Shown here: positions 49,356 through 62,974 of the stretch, piece after piece | How the letters are laid out: the number at the start of each line of letters is the position of its first letter | Numbering within the stretch: position 1 is the first letter of the stretch | Assembly (NCBI GenBank): GCA_026545225.1 | Contig: CM048846.1 | Location: 90,289,270-90,353,269 of the forward strand | Length of the DNA: 64,000 nucleotides | From: Cornus controversa | Lineage: Eukaryota > Streptophyta > Magnoliopsida > Cornales > Cornaceae | Direction: 5' to 3' | Program-made: the position numbers and the translations under genes | The notes under the pieces: model-generated | What the model saw: only the letters and a program-made list of their open reading frames with translations | What the model was told of the DNA's origin: nothing | The model's database searches: none

Positions 49356-51930
49356 AATTACCCCCAAACGAGCTTTTGCTAGTCCTCTAGCAAATACAAG
49401 CAAAAGAAATTAGTGTACAAAACTGCTACTTTTATTTAACTCCTAACTAAAGATGTGCCACTTTCGCAGGCTATTTCGATTGCATTTACCATATGCAATA
49501 AGGCCTTAAACCCTTAGGTTACCCCTAGTGGACGAGCTATAGCCTCGTGAGGGTTTCAATAATGATACCCACAAACATCAAAAAATGGTAATTAACACTC
49601 AAAGATTTTTTTTTTCTATTAATGGGTATAAATCAAGAATAACTCAATCATTCTACTTTAGTGCGAAATAAAAAATTAAAAGAAAAGATTAAATACTATT
49701 CAAAAGTTAAAAATTTTCATTACTATTCTTGACTCAGAGTGTGTGTGTGAATAGCCACCAATAATATACTTCTCAATTTTAAAGCAAATGCATTTTAGAT
49801 TTTCTTAAAAAATTAGCTTTGATTTCAAATCTCACTTATGATATTTCACTCAAAATTGAACACTAAGAGATTGGCTAATTTTGCACTCAAGTATATGTGA
49901 GTAGAATAATGTAGAACAAATGCAAATTATCTCACATATTTTCAACAAAGAACGAATTTTTCAAGAAAATACATTGGTCTCATGAAAGGAATATCAAATA
50001 TTAAGAATTTATACCACACAACAATATACTCAGTCATGTCCATATCTGAACTATACTATCCTTAAGATCAAAAAGGACTTTTATTAGGATGTAACTTTAG
50101 GTAAAAGGAAGAAAAAAAAAGTGATAATGATAATGGTAAGGTGTATTCGAGAATGTTTGGGAAGAACTAACTCACTTAGAGCATATTACTTTCAACTTTT
50201 TCTTCCAAAATTTTGTCAATTGGATACTTTCTATTTCACTTCTTTTTATATACACTTCTCAAAATCTCATCAACAATTATACTCCCTCCTTTTTTTTCTT
50301 TTTTTTTTTTCTTCACCCTCTTGTACATTGATCACATCCATTCTCGGAAACCTAAAAATAGTTATAAAAGAAAGGCTAGACCAAAAAGCTTCACTGATTA
50401 TCACATTCATTCTCGAAAAACCGTAACAAAAAATATGGTTATAAAAGAAAGAATGGGCAAAAAGTTCAACTGGTTAACAAGTGGTAATTCATAACTAAGA
50501 AAAAAATTTGAAAGGCTCAAATAATGAAAGATGGCCAAAAATCATTTCTGAGGGATATGTATAGTTCTTCAACATACATGAGCTTAAAAAACAAATTATG
50601 TGACATAATATGGTGAATTCTTAATATCTGACCAAAAGAATGAAATAATGAGACTAATCAACAAAATTATGTGGATTTCAAGAAAAAATAGAGTAATTAG
50701 CATATAACCCTCAAAATAAAAAGAATGGTACAATACCTCACTGGGTTAAATCTCCACTTTTATTCGTCAAATCTTTAACATGCAATCACTTATCAATTTC
50801 GAATCGTATTACGGGGCTTTAGTGAATTTTTTTTTTCTTCTGAGTTTTAGAAATTCATGAAATTGTTCTAACTGAAAGATAGGATAAAATCTTAACTTTT
50901 ATGAACTAATTAATGCACTAAAGGTTAAAGATTTTATTTTTAAAATTTATACACATTTAATATAAAAAAAATCAAATCATAGTGTGAAAATTACGATTAT
51001 CACAAAACATTTTTCAAAAAAATTGCAAATTCAACGCTTTTTCTGAAAATTTAGAAATTTAATGTCATACCCCCAAACCTAAACTCAATAGTGTCCTCAA
51101 TGTTGGACAAAATAACGATTAAGCACAAATAGAAGGTTGAAAGAATATTACCTTAATTAGAATGAATTGATTTACTTTAACTTTTCATTAAACAAAAATG
51201 AAGCATTAGTAATCACATGAAAAGTTCAATACTATGCATGAAAAAATGCAATTTTTGTTTCTTATTTTTTTCAACAAATAAAAAAAAATAAATAAAATTA
51301 CAACTCCTACAATTTTTGTTTTTTTGTTTATTAAAGTAACTCGAGGATTACCAGTTAAGGTCTGCCAACAACACAACCAGGAAAGTTCCCAGGAAAGTGT
51401 GGAGAGGCGCTTGGCCTGCTTAATGACGGTACGTCCACACTCCTTAGACAGAACTTTCCTAGACATTGTGAAGTTGGAAGGTGCTCACTGGAGTTACCAA
51501 GAGTTAGCTCTACTTTTATAAATATTTTTAAATAATAAAAAGAGCATTACTACAAAAATCCTAAATTAAAATTCACAAAAAAATGTTAATTTAAAGATGT
51601 ACAAACAAAATAAGTAATAAAAATAAAAAAATGAGTGAGTGTGTGGTCTTTCTTCTTCTTTTTTTTTTTTATAAAAAAAAAGAACAAAAAATAAAAGAAA
51701 AAAAATGAAGAAAGTGTGACCTTAGGGATATTTCTAAGTTATTCTATCCTAGAGTTCGCATGTGAAAGTTATCAACCTAAAAAAAAAACTATGTTTTCTT
51801 AATCTAAAAAGAAAAGAAAAATGATGTAAAAGAATTAGGTACTTACCTGGATGACAGCTATTGTTCCTCTTCTAAGAATGTTTGATGGTGGCATCAACAG
51901 AAGCAATTCATCATAAGAACCTGCCATGGC

Positions 51931-52998
51931 AATTTTTTTTTTTCATTATTTTCTTCAAATAAAAATAAAAATAAAAAAAACTAAAAAAATAAAATAAAAA
52001 ATAAAAGAATAGGAGTAAGGGAAGGAAAGTTTGGGTGGGCTCCCAAAAAAAAAAAATTATAGTGTTGAATATTTGTGCTTCAAATTCCCAAACTTGATTT
52101 GGCAACGGCGCCATTTGACGAGTGTAGATTAATGGAAAATTTCCCCGGCAATCTTGTCTACTTTTTCCTCCCAAGAGCATTCTTCTACTCTTCTATTCTG
52201 GATTTTATTTTCTAAAAGTAGAGGAAGGATTTTTCGTGTTTGCCAAATAATGGTAATTCGAAGAATGCCTACCTCTGTTTACCTAGCCAATGTGCATCAG
52301 ATTAAGTAAAGAAATGTCTCTCTTATATATAATCAAGTCATTCTTTTTTATTCCATATTTTCCTTCATCTTTCTAAGTTCTAATTGGATTGGTGAAGTGT
52401 ATTGATTATTGGAGGAAAAACTATATAAGAATATTATAAAATTTATTTATGTGGATTCATGGTGGTGGATTCCCTTCCCTTAAGATTTATTTTATTATTA
52501 TAGTTTCATTTATTCATTATAATTCTAAAATAAAAAATGTTTTTTTTAAAAATAATTTTTATTCCATAAGTTAGTGTGTGAATTTGAGCTCATTCGAAAT
52601 CTCACTTGAGAGTGGTTCGACCCTGCTTACTACTATACAGTTTTTAGTAAAGTTTTTGCAGGTTTTATTATTTTTTGTACGAAGTGTAGGAAAGTAACGA
52701 CAAACATCCATTAATCTACACTCGTCAAATGGCGCCGTTGCCGGGGAAATTTTCCATTATTCTACACCCGTCAAATGGCGCCGTTGCCGGGGAAATTTTC
52801 CATTAATCTACACTCGTCAAATGGCGCCGTTGCCAAATCAAGTTTGGGAATTCGAAGCACAAATATTTAACACTATAATTTTTTTTTTTTGGGAGCCCAC
52901 CCAAACTTTCCTTCCCTTACTCCTATTCTTTTATTTTTTATTTTATTTTTTTAGTTTTTTTTTTTTTATTTTTATTTGAAGAAAATAATGAAAAAAAA
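51931..52998. repeat. Large inverted repeat (palindrome) with ~220-bp arms
   Basis: Left arm about 51931-52151, right arm about 52782-52998, nearly identical in inverse; both include the primer-binding site, 'caaatcaagtttgggaatt' and the A/T-rich internal start. Spacer about 630 bp, consisting of inverted LTR sequence. Three direct 46-bp repeats with 'aatggcgccgttgcc' start at about 52727, 52773 and 52819. Confidence 0.88.
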
Positions 52999-53509
52999 AT
53001 ATATATTTACAACTACACTTTATTTTTTTCTACAATTTCTAACTCTCCTCACCATCCCCTAAGACCCCCTATTTATAGAATTAGAGGGGAATGGTTTAGG
53101 TGGGAAAATTTTAAAATACAAAATTCAAAATACAAATTTGAAATTCAAAATTCAAAAACAAAAATTCAAAATACAAAATTTTGAATTTGAATATCTAAAA
53201 TTTGATTTCCATATCTTTAATTTCAATTCTGGACTGCAGATGTGGCCGTGTACAAAATATTTGGCAAAGTTTTGAACTTGAGACCTCTTGTGAAGTAGAT
53301 TGCACAGAATACCATCTCTCCTACAATTCTTCTTATGTTCATCTTTGGCTTTATATATCCTTTTTAGCCCTCTTTTGCTGCTTTTCTTCTTCTTTGGAAA
53401 TCAACCCCTATAAAACATAAAATGCAAAGATAAAAATCTTTAAATAAAATAAAAGATGAATTAAAAACTTATTTTAGGATATAAAATAGCAAGTTTTGTG
53501 CACTTATCA
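52116..53509 (-). repeat. Right LTR region (5' LTR) containing a palindromic block
   Basis: The outer parts (52116-52135 and about 53000-53509) match the left LTR in the same orientation. The middle, about 52150-52727, is LTR sequence in the opposite orientation, followed by inverted copies of the primer-binding site and adjoining internal DNA. Confidence 0.85.
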
Positions 53510-53514
53510 TCAAT

Positions 53515-54530
53515 AATTTGTGTGTTAGATTTGAGAGGAAAGATTATTGATTGGTGGGATGGTACATGCACTTTTAATGCATTCACCTAAACGCAGGACA
53601 TCATTTTATTGTTAAATATTATATACATAATGTGCATCAAACACCTATTTTCTTTAGTATGTGCATATAACTTCTGAGCATTTGGGAAATTTGTGCAAAT
53701 TGCCCCTCTGTCTAAGGATTGTTAGAAAATATTGGTTGATCATTTATTTTGACAACAAAAATAAATAAAAATTCCCAAAATACCCTTTTTAAATGACAAA
53801 ATGTCCTTCACAAACTTTTATATATTAGGATAATGTGCAAGAAACCTTCTGTTCTATAAAAAATGTGCAGCAAACGCTCTTTTAATACCCTTTTTAAATG
53901 ACCACAATACCCCTCAATTTTTTTCCTTTTTTCTTTTTCTATATATATATCTCAGCTTTTATTTTCCTCTTTTCTCTCTCATATTTTTTTCTCTTTTCTT
54001 TATCTATCTGAGATTCTCTCTCTTTTCATATAACCGAAGAAATTCGTAATAGAGAGAATTTTAGACATTTCAATCTTCTGTTAATGAAAAATTGATGCAA
54101 TGTACTTATTTGTATAATTGAAAAATGTAGAGGTTAATTAAACGTCAGGGGTATACGCATAATTTGTATATATATAATAGGGCATTTTTCGTACTTTACC
54201 CAATATATGAATGTTTGTTTGGTTGCATGGCTATTAATACAGGATTTTACTCATTGCAAAGTAGTTACGTGGAATGCTGTGAGAAAGAGATGAGCTAGCA
54301 AAAGATTGCACTATAACTAGCTTATTTGGGGATTGTCGATCGAATAACATAATATTTTTTGGCACATTCACGTTTGTTCATTCAACCGTGAGGAAAATTA
54401 AAGGGGGAATGATTTGGAGGGAGGTGGGTGTCACAAGATGATGAGTTTTTTAATGGGAAGGATTGGGGTGGAGTTGCTCGCAATTGTGGTAGAATTGTTA
54501 CTCACTACTGCCGCTAGTTTTTCATATTTT
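53515..54530. other. Spacer with Mutator-MITE-like ends
   Basis: 'aggataatgtgcaagaaacc' (53828) and 'gggcatttttcgtactttaccc' (54180) resemble ends of Mutator-like MITEs but do not align as a pair. A CT-rich tract lies at 53950-54025. No gene recognised. Confidence 0.4.
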
Positions 54531-54531
54531 T

Positions 54532-55560
54532 CATCACAAGAAATTTGACTTTTTACAACCGTTGCTTTCTACCACGATTTTGGCCCCTAGTAATATCCCT
54601 GTCGTGGTTGGTGAATGACTTTCCACCACGGGTTAGGCCCGTGGTAGAAAATATACTTTCCACCATGGGTTGATACTTTTAACCAGAGTTATGCCTATGG
54701 TTGAAAGTGTATTTTCTACTACAGGCTCAAGCTGTGGTTGAAAGTGTATTTTCTAGTATAGGCTCAAGCTGTGGTTGGTGAATGACTTTCCACCACAGGT
54801 TAGGCCCGTGGTAGAAAATATACTTTCCACCATGAGTTGATACTTTTAACCAGGGTTATGCCTATGGTTGAAAATGTATTTTCTACTATAGGTTTAAGCT
54901 GTGGTTGAAAGTATATTTTCTACCGCAGATCGTATATATTTTATTTAAAATATATATAGCTTGCTTGTACATTGTTTCTAACACAAAAATGTGTACGACA
55001 ACCAAATAACATCACTCATCCTATGCCTTTTATTCCACCAACGTACAACCAACCCTATTAACAAATAAATAAATCTCTAACTTCTTTTATATTTATTAAA
55101 GAGTTCAAAAGTACAAAGTTATCATGATGGTCAACATATTTCAATACTACACAATCAAATCGTTTCTCGTCAAGTTCTAAAAACTCCACCCAAAAGCATC
55201 TGAGGCAGACTCGAAGCACCCAAACATAACTAAAAAATAGAGCAAAAATTCTTACCCAAAACTCTCACTAAGCAACTCAAATGTCATATACTTAAATGAA
55301 ACCTCTAGTTTGAACAATTACACCTGAGACAAATAAATAGGATAAATCTTTGATAAACATGTATTACAAGTATCACCCTTAATTATTAAAATTTTAAAAG
55401 ATCTTAAAACATACCCATAACAAATATATAACTTTCCATGATTAAGCATGTAACAGAAGTACCACTCTCAATTATTAAAATTTCAAAAAATCCTAAAACA
55501 TACTCATAACAAATATATAACTTTCTACGATGGGCTTAGTCGGTGGTGGAGAGTGTACTT
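54532..55560. mobile_element. CACTA-like fragment with subterminal repeats
   Basis: Starts 'catcacaagaaatttgac', close to the CACTACAAGAAA terminus of CACTA elements, and is followed by many copies of 'ccaccacgggttaggccc', 'gtggttgaaagtgtatt' and 'ttctaccac' in both orientations to about 54935, plus one near 55528. Two 167-bp units (from 54604 and 54771) form a tandem pair. Direct and inverted subterminal motifs are a CACTA trait. No transposase was found and the other terminus is not identified. Confidence 0.5.
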
Positions 55561-56215
55561 AGTAAATTTCTACCCCGGTCACCCTTTAAAACTCTCTTTT
55601 TTGTGTTGGCTATTTGGTTTTTCATATTTCATGTTTTGGGTGTTGTGGTTTACTCCACTTTTTGTAGCGTATTCTTACTTTTGTATCTTTTTTAATCTGA
55701 TAAATTGTTGGTTACAAATAACATCCTCATATATTTATAAGCATCCTATATATTCTCTAGAACATTTCACATAAATATCTACATGTCTACCAAACACTCT
55801 ACCAAATTTCTTTATACACTAAAAATATCTACAACTTCTTCAATATTTTATAAAATTTCATCTTCCTACAACACTCTATATTTGCCTATACAATTGTGGA
55901 GAACTCTATCACTCCACTATTCTGATGCTATCTGCACACTACAAATATCTACAAGCTACTCAATATTCAATAACCATCTATCTCCTACAACACTATATTT
56001 TCTGCACAAGTGTGAATGACTCTAGAACTCCACTTTCGTCCTACCATATATACACTATGCAAATTCCTATTCAAGGTTCGTATAGCTTAAAATAGCATAA
56101 TCTTTATTCTTTATTACAACCCTATTAGCTTCCTAGGAGGTGAAAACAATACAAATGATACATTTTTCTATCTCCCTTTTCAAAGCCTTATCGCTCTACA
56201 TTTGATTTTTAATTG
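55561..56215. other. AT-rich stretch with local repeats, no gene recognised
   Basis: Several 'acaaatatctacaa', 'tcctacaacactatat' and 'gaactctatcactccac' motifs recur between 55770 and 56035, giving weak tandem structure with a period of about 120 bp. Open frames on the plus strand have no recognisable domain. Confidence 0.5.
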
Positions 56216-56395
56216 GGTAAATTAGTTCCGACCTCCTTAAAGTTTGTCTTAATTACCCTCATATTAAAGTTTTTAAAAAATAACTCTTAACACACTTGTT
56301 AGAGTTAGGAATGGTTAAAAAATTAATCGTAGCGGTGAATTTACTATATTATCCCTCAACTAAAGTTCGTACCACATGGGGTGACACTAATGAGT
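56216..56395. mobile_element. Mutator-MITE-like end fragment
   Basis: 'gggtaaattagttccgacct' (56215) with 'cttaattaccctcatattaaag' after it resembles the ends of the Mutator-like MITEs at 11683 and 26677. No matching right end is recognised before the LINE remnant. Confidence 0.4.
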
Positions 56396-56414
56396 TCCTA
56401 TAAACATAGGATTG

Positions 56415-57300
56415 TACTGAGAATCGGTGCTAAACTGAATATTTTTGCAATAATCTTATATGAGATAACAAAAGTATTCCAAAACGAGATTTCATAGTGT
56501 ATGATGTTCGCTGATGATATAGTATTATTGGATACCTCTAAAGAGAACTTAACAATAAAACTAAAAATGTGAATAAATGCATTATAATTGAAAGGATTGA
56601 AAATTAGTTGAACTAAAATTAAGTATATGGTGTGTAAATTTAACAAATATTTGAACATTGAAAATATAATGATAGTACTTCAAGAACAAAAGGTTACTCA
56701 AAACAACTATTTTTGGTACTTAGGATTGATAATACAAAATGATGGAGAGATAGATATCGATATAACTAGTAGAATTGTTGCGAGTTGGACAAAATGGAGA
56801 CAAGCTAGTGAGATATTGTATGATAAAAGTATAACATACAAGTTAAAAAGGAAAATTTTATAAGACTATACCAACTATGTTGTATGGGGCGGAGTATTGG
56901 GCTCTAAAAAAGGGACAAGAGCAATGCCTTCATGTAGCAGAAAAAGAATGTTAAGGTGGATGATTGGAGTGACTAAAAGAGATAAAGTTTCTAATGAGAG
57001 TGTGAGAGAAAAATTAGGTGTAACACCCATTTGTAAAAAAAATAGAGATAGCAGATTGAGATGGTTTGGATACATATTTCAAAGACCTAGTGATGCACCG
57101 GTGAAGCGATGAGGACTAATTGTAATAAAAATTAAGAGACGGAGATGGTAACCAAAAGTAACATGTGATGAGGTTATTAAAAATGACTTAAAAAAAGTTA
57201 AACTTGCTTGAAAAAATGACATGTAATAGAAAATATTGAATAAATAAAATTAATGTGGCTAACCCCATTTATATAGGACTAAGACAAGAATGATAATGAT
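56415..57300 (+). pseudogene. RTE-clade LINE reverse transcriptase remnant, 3' part
   Basis: The plus strand encodes the C-terminal half of a LINE reverse transcriptase. MMFADDIVLLD (catalytic FADD at 56504-56518), then FWYLGLIIQNDGEID, a thumb-like region (ASWTKWRQASEILYDK), and MLRWMIGVTKRDKV, RLRWFGYIFQRPSDAPVKR at the end; this order and wording are typical of plant RTE LINEs. In-frame stops and frame changes occur (for example at 56584, 56614 and 56861), so it is dead. The tail 'ggctaaccccatttatatag' (57258) resembles RTE 3' ends ('gaccccatttagtggga'). Confidence 0.82.
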
Positions 57301-57597
57301 CCTTAAATTTAATACAATAAAACAGGACATCAATATAACATAAGAAATTTATTTTTTATTATTTTTCCTTGAGCGATTGCTTGCATATAATTAATTTTCC
57401 TCAGGTTTGTGGGTGTGTCAGAGTCCTCGTTGACTCGAACTCGAGGTGTGCATATAAACATAATTTTTTGTGGTTGTTGGTCAAACGGGTATGGATACGG
57501 TAGTGTGGTTGTATACGATCCATGATATCACTAGAATAGTTATTCCATTGATCCATTGTATTTGGATTGTAAGAAGATAAGTAATGAAATTGAAGAA

Positions 57598-57905
57598 GAC
57601 GACATGAATTGTAACTTGACATTTAATTTAATATGAAGACATGTAAACTAAAGCCAAGTAAAGTAAAAACAAGCTACTGGAGCTTGGAAAGTAAATTAAA
57701 GAGGAAGACATGAATTGTAACTTGCATTTAATTTAATACAAAGGCATGGAAACTAAAGACAAGTAAAGTAAAAACAAGCTACTGGAGCTTAGAAAGTAAA
57801 TTGAAGAGGAAGATGAGAATTGTAACTTCCATTTAATTTAATATGAAGACATAAAAACTAAAGAAGGAAAAGACAAGCTATTGGAGCTTGGAAAGATTAA
57901 AAAGC
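57598..57905. repeat. Three ~105-bp tandem repeats
   Basis: Units run 'gacatgaattgtaacttg', 'catttaatttaatatgaag', 'aacaagctactggagcttgg', 'aaagtaaattaaagag'; starts near 57600, 57706 and 57810. The third copy is shorter and more diverged. Confidence 0.85.
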
Positions 57906-60900
57906 TACGTAATGAAAATAAAGACTAGTTGTAGGAATTAAAATAAAAGAAAGAGCTGAGAAGTCCTTGGTTGGTGGCGGAAAGTCTTTGGCCGGTGGTC
58001 TTTTAGCTCCGTGCAGAGTTTGACATGCTTTTGTTTTGTTTGTTTATGTGATATGTGAATACTTACTCGATAAAAAAGAAACTTGTTTTTAGGTAAAAGG
58101 TATAAGACTCCATTTAATTGATTTATGGTTATGATTATAAATATGTTTTAATCAACTATCTGTTTAATTAACTCCGGCTTATAAATAATTTTAAACTTTT
58201 TTCTGTAATACTATTGTATAGGATCTTTTTCTGTCACACTATTGTATCTGCTTGCTGGTATGTGCTAAGATTTTACTCATGTACAATTTTTGCAATTAAT
58301 GGCAAAAAGTTCTCTTGCAATATATGATACGAGTCAATTATAAATTAACACTTGCAATATATGATATGAGTCAATTATAAATTAACTACTTACAATGGTA
58401 CGATTTCTTGCAGGACAGGGCTATATAGAGGGTGTCGAATCTCAATGACCGTTCTTAATGTAATGTTTTCCTAAATTATGAAAATTTAGTTTTGATTTGA
58501 TCCTAAGAAGATTGAGTTGTATTTCTATTCTATTAATACTAAAAGTGAATTAAAAAAACAACTTAATACTTAAAGAAAAGTAATACGAGAGAAGATCTAA
58601 GGTCATGATTTCACCGCTAATTCTACATCAAAGTCAATTGCAATTATTAGGATTTCTCTTCATGTTTGAACAATAATATGCATGGTTACAAGCTCATACA
58701 TTATCTTCTAGAGGATACATGTATTCAATAAATAAGCAAAACTCATTTTCGGTCAAGATAAATCATCCACCTAACTAAACTAACTAAAATTGTAGATAAT
58801 TTAACTTCCTTAAGCATGACCTGTCAAATCAATTGAATTCATGTGCAATTATTCCCATCATGTAACCATCATCAATATAATCACAGAAAATAAAGATGAT
58901 TTGAGTTTCAATCAAAACAAACAATTCTAAGACAAGATAAAGTTTTATTGAAATTAAATTATAAATATTTAAAACCAATTCTTTTAGTTACACAATCTTC
59001 AAACTTGAATTAAAATCCTAACAATAAACAATAAAACTCTTGATGTGTGATTAGGGTTACATCACTCCCCTGGATGAAGAAATTAGTCGCTCATGTTGTA
59101 ATTGAATGACTTCATGGTTGGATAATTCATCTTTTCTCTACCTTGCTCTTCTTCTCCTCCAAAAGTTGTCAAAAAGTCCGTTCTTACACCTTATGGACAC
59201 CCCTTATAAAGAAATCCCGAAACTAGGACTACATGCAAAACCCTAGCCGCTCAGAATTAGGACTCTGGCCCGACTTGGCTTGATCCAACTATACTTGCTA
59301 TACTTGGCTCGATCCAAATATCCACAGTATGATAATTACTTTAAACTTGATTATGAAATGGACCAATGTCGACCCTTTTTGGATTAACTTCTTTAAATTG
59401 ATCTTTTGGTCCGACTAGTCCTGAATTTTCGACATTACTTATTTTGGTGGAGAAAACATGATTGAACATCCATATGCACACCACCAATGAGTCATGATCG
59501 ATGATTTAACCGAAATTATTGTTAAGAACCTGAAATAAGAAAACTAGAAAAGAAGCATCAAAATTACAAGATAAGTAGTACTAAGATGCTAACACATGTA
59601 ACTTTAAGGTATTGAATATGTAACATTCTACACTTATTAATATACAACTTTTGCGACATATTTCTCTCAATGATTATTTGCTCCCTCAACTATTAAAAAC
59701 TTGCCAACAAAGCCAATAATGTAGCAACCCTCTATAACTTATTACAAAAAAAATTATAACATATTGATGAAAATTGAAAAGCATATTCTCAATTTGGTTT
59801 TCTGCTCTCTCTTTAGACCCATTGATATTTCTTTAACCACGTCCATGTCCAATTCAATTCCAAATCACCGAATAGAAAGAATTTTGAATTTTCAAACCCA
59901 TGACTCTGAATTTTGTTGTTTAATTTGGGTTGTGTACTTTTTTCTTGTATTATCAGGTTGATTATAATTTCATTGCATATAAACAAAGAAAGTGCCCCAA
60001 TTTTTTATAAGCCATTTGTCTTTTTTTTTTGGAATTGAAAGTGTTTCTATGTAATTTTGATGTGGAAGATTGGTCATCCTTTGAAAAGCTCATATAAACC
60101 CCACCCACATACTTCAATATTCCACATTCTTCTTCTAATGTGCTGTTTAATTGCCTTGTGAAATTATCTTCAGTGGACTAGTTTTTTCATGATTGAATCT
60201 TTAGCTTAAAGTAGAAGATCGAGTGTTCAAAATATATATATATAAAAAGAAGAACTATAATAGAAAGTGTAACACAATTGCGGAATTTATCTATCTATGT
60301 ACAGTATAACCCAAGGCCTAGTTCAACAAAAGTTAAAAACCTAAAGTTCAAGGCCTTGTTACTCATCGGCTGAACTGTGCCCAAACCACCACTATTCTCC
60401 CGAGTTTGCTAGCTATGAAGTATGAGCTTTATTTCTTATAGAGTTGGTACCCAACTCCACATACTTGTTATTAGCAAATTCAAATTGGAATAATTTGTAA
60501 AAGATGGAAATTCACAAGTCCAAACGCACCTTAATTTTGAATGGGCTGAAAATGGCTTAAATTTGGATCAGCCCAAAGTCCAAGGTTTAAAAAGCCCATA
60601 AATGGCATTATGTTGGGCCACGAGTGACGAAATCAGACTTGTGAATTGTGATATTCTCTCCACCAAAAGTACAATATACAGGCTGTGCTTTTCAGGTCAA
60701 AATTAGCTTGAGCTAGTATAATAACATGAACAAGAGTAATGATAGAGAGTTCGAATTAGAGTAAGTAGAAAATAGTTTTATGTGAGTGAAGTAGTAGGTC
60801 TCATCAAGTGACATTACCATAACATCATGTGGTAGAACCCACCACTACACTCATATACAAATAAAATCGGACTAGTCTGATCGGCCTCTAAATCATTATT

Positions 60901-61985
60901 CTATAAACAATGCTATTTAAAATCAAAATTCAAACTGAGAATGTTACTCGAGGATTTTTATCTCCAGGATGCATTGGAAAAAAAAATCAAAATTTTGATT
61001 TTTTTGATCTTTTACCAAACATAAAAGTAGTTAGCATTTTCGATTAAATTATTAGGTCTGAGAATCATCATCCAGTATATGGATTTCAATGCAGGCATAA
61101 AAAAAGTCCAATTATTTTTAGCGAATTTTTTGACAAGAATTAAGGAATGATGTGGATAGCCACGTTAAAGTCGGACTCATAGTCAGCCTTTTTCATCTGA
61201 CAGAGTATCATTATTCTTATTCTTAGTGGTGGCCCTGATGTATCAGACAAGTGGGAAGAGATGGAGTGACCCTCTCAGCAAATTCTTTCTTACTTGATTA
61301 TAAGTCTGTCATTTTTCTAACATAACCGTTTCTCTTTTTAACTTATGAAAGCAGAGTTACTCTACCAGAAGTTGTACTAAGGTAGTATCTGATAAATTTG
61401 GCAGCTGAAAGTAAATTCACTTTTCTAATAACAAGTTTTACCTGATTGAGACTGTATTGCCTACCAAAAGCCCAATTTGTATGGAAATCATGTCTTAATC
61501 AGGATCGTACTTTTTGTTAAATTAGATTGCCAATACCGTCAAAATAAACAACGCGTACGTATTCCATTCTTATCCATAATTAAAATAAAATAACTCAAAG
61601 ATTAAAAAATAAAAACCCTTTTAAGTTACTTTTTGACAGCAACATATTGATTTGCCTCTCTTAAGTAGCAACGTTGCTCTCAGCTATCTCTCTTCTATGG
61701 AGCACTAACATAGATGTTTACACGGTAGGTCTTTTCACCTTCTCTCTCGCTCCCTCTCCACTTTAAAACTCAACTCCTAAATATATATGTATATTATGGA
61801 CACGTATATAATTAGTATGTTATATATTTGTCACATACCCATATATATATATATATATATATTAGTTTAAAGCAGGTGCGATGCCCGTTGATTAAAAATA
61901 AATTAAAATTTTATTATAATACTCAAAACATTCAAAACTATTATAACACATCCAAACACATTAATTAAAACATCCAAAATTATTT
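57906..61985. other. AT-rich region, nothing recognised apart from small repeats
   Basis: Small tandem pair at 58310-58390 ('aatatatgatacgagtcaat' twice). TA microsatellites at 60230-60243 and 61842-61862. A 65-codon open frame at 59764 has no recognisable domain and ordinary composition. No tRNA, exon or element termini were found in these 4 kb. Confidence 0.45.
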
Positions 61986-61989
61986 TATT

Positions 61990-62105
61990 CAGTAACCTGG
62001 TAAAAAATAAAATTATAATTCTTATTTTTATAACTTTTCTAATTATATTTATTCTTTTGCTCACACTTCATCCCTAACACACCATCTTTTTATTTTTAAA
62101 ATTCA

Positions 62106-62142
<37 letters not shown>

Positions 62143-62926
62143 TCTTATATATTGATATTTTTTCTAATTCTATTTATTCTCTCACTAACCTCATTCCTCA
62201 CACATAGCCATTATCAATTATATATCTCTAAGTGCATTATGCATATAAAATACAATCATATTTTGTTAGAATTAATATTCCAAACTAGGCACAAAAAATC
62301 TACACCAAATACGATTTATATTATAGGTTGAATAATCTCAATGTTGTGTGATAGGTTACCTTTGAATGTGTTGATTGACAAATGTGTAACTGTGATAAGA
62401 GATCTTTCGTTTATTAGCTTCATTATTAAATTTTCTTCATTCTCAGCAAGATCGTCCCACAATGTCAAAGTACTTGAACTTGAACTGTTATAAAAAATAA
62501 TTAATTCAATAATTTATAATGATAATTATGAGCATTTATGTAGTGTTGATATGATGTACCTCATATCCATTATAATGATGTCTCACAATTTAGATGCCCC
62601 TCCATTGTTCTTCTTAGCTATGTTGAATGCAAGATATGCTTCAATAACGATTTTCAAAGCATGTAGCGAGAGTGAAAATTAAACTTATAAATTTATATAT
62701 AAGGAGAGTAAAGAGTTAAAAGAAAACAAACCTATAACTTTTTTTTCATCAATGTACTTGTTCAAGTCCTTGAAGTCCACACAATTATATTTTATTTTTT
62801 CTAAACTTACAACTTCAAGCTCCTCTCATATGAATTTTATTTTACTTAATAATTTTATAGGTTTTACCATATAGCTTTAATTTTATATTAGTATATTATT
62901 TCACCATCAAAATAATAAAAGGTCAA

Positions 62927-62974
<48 letters not shown>

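Larger units (their letters stand above)
48170..53509 (-). mobile_element. Gene-less LTR retrotransposon (LARD-like, Ty3/gypsy-type priming), young
   Basis: Bounded by the perfect 5-bp target duplication tcaat (48165-48169 and 53510-53514). The left LTR is 48170-49355 (1186 bp) and the right LTR region is 52116-53509. Orientation is minus: the primer-binding site (complement of the tRNA end, 'tggcgccgttgcc') lies beside the right LTR at about 52101-52114, and a G-run polypurine tract ('tttgggggtaat' on minus) lies beside the left LTR. The ~2.7-kb internal region has no recognisable gag or pol; open frames in it are short. The LTRs are nearly identical (219 bp compared at 49048 and 53202 show no difference), so insertion is recent. 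The right LTR holds an inverted insertion-like block. A non-autonomous element needing proteins from a relative. Confidence 0.88.

Noticed and set aside
49048-53420. Two identical 72-codon open frames at 49048 and 53202
   Set aside because: They are the same piece of LTR seen in both LTRs of one element; the identity reflects youth, not a conserved gene.
60180-60245. Possible SINE remnant ('gtggactag...gatcgagtgttcaaaat' before a TA run)
   Set aside because: The A and B boxes are too diverged and no target duplication is visible.
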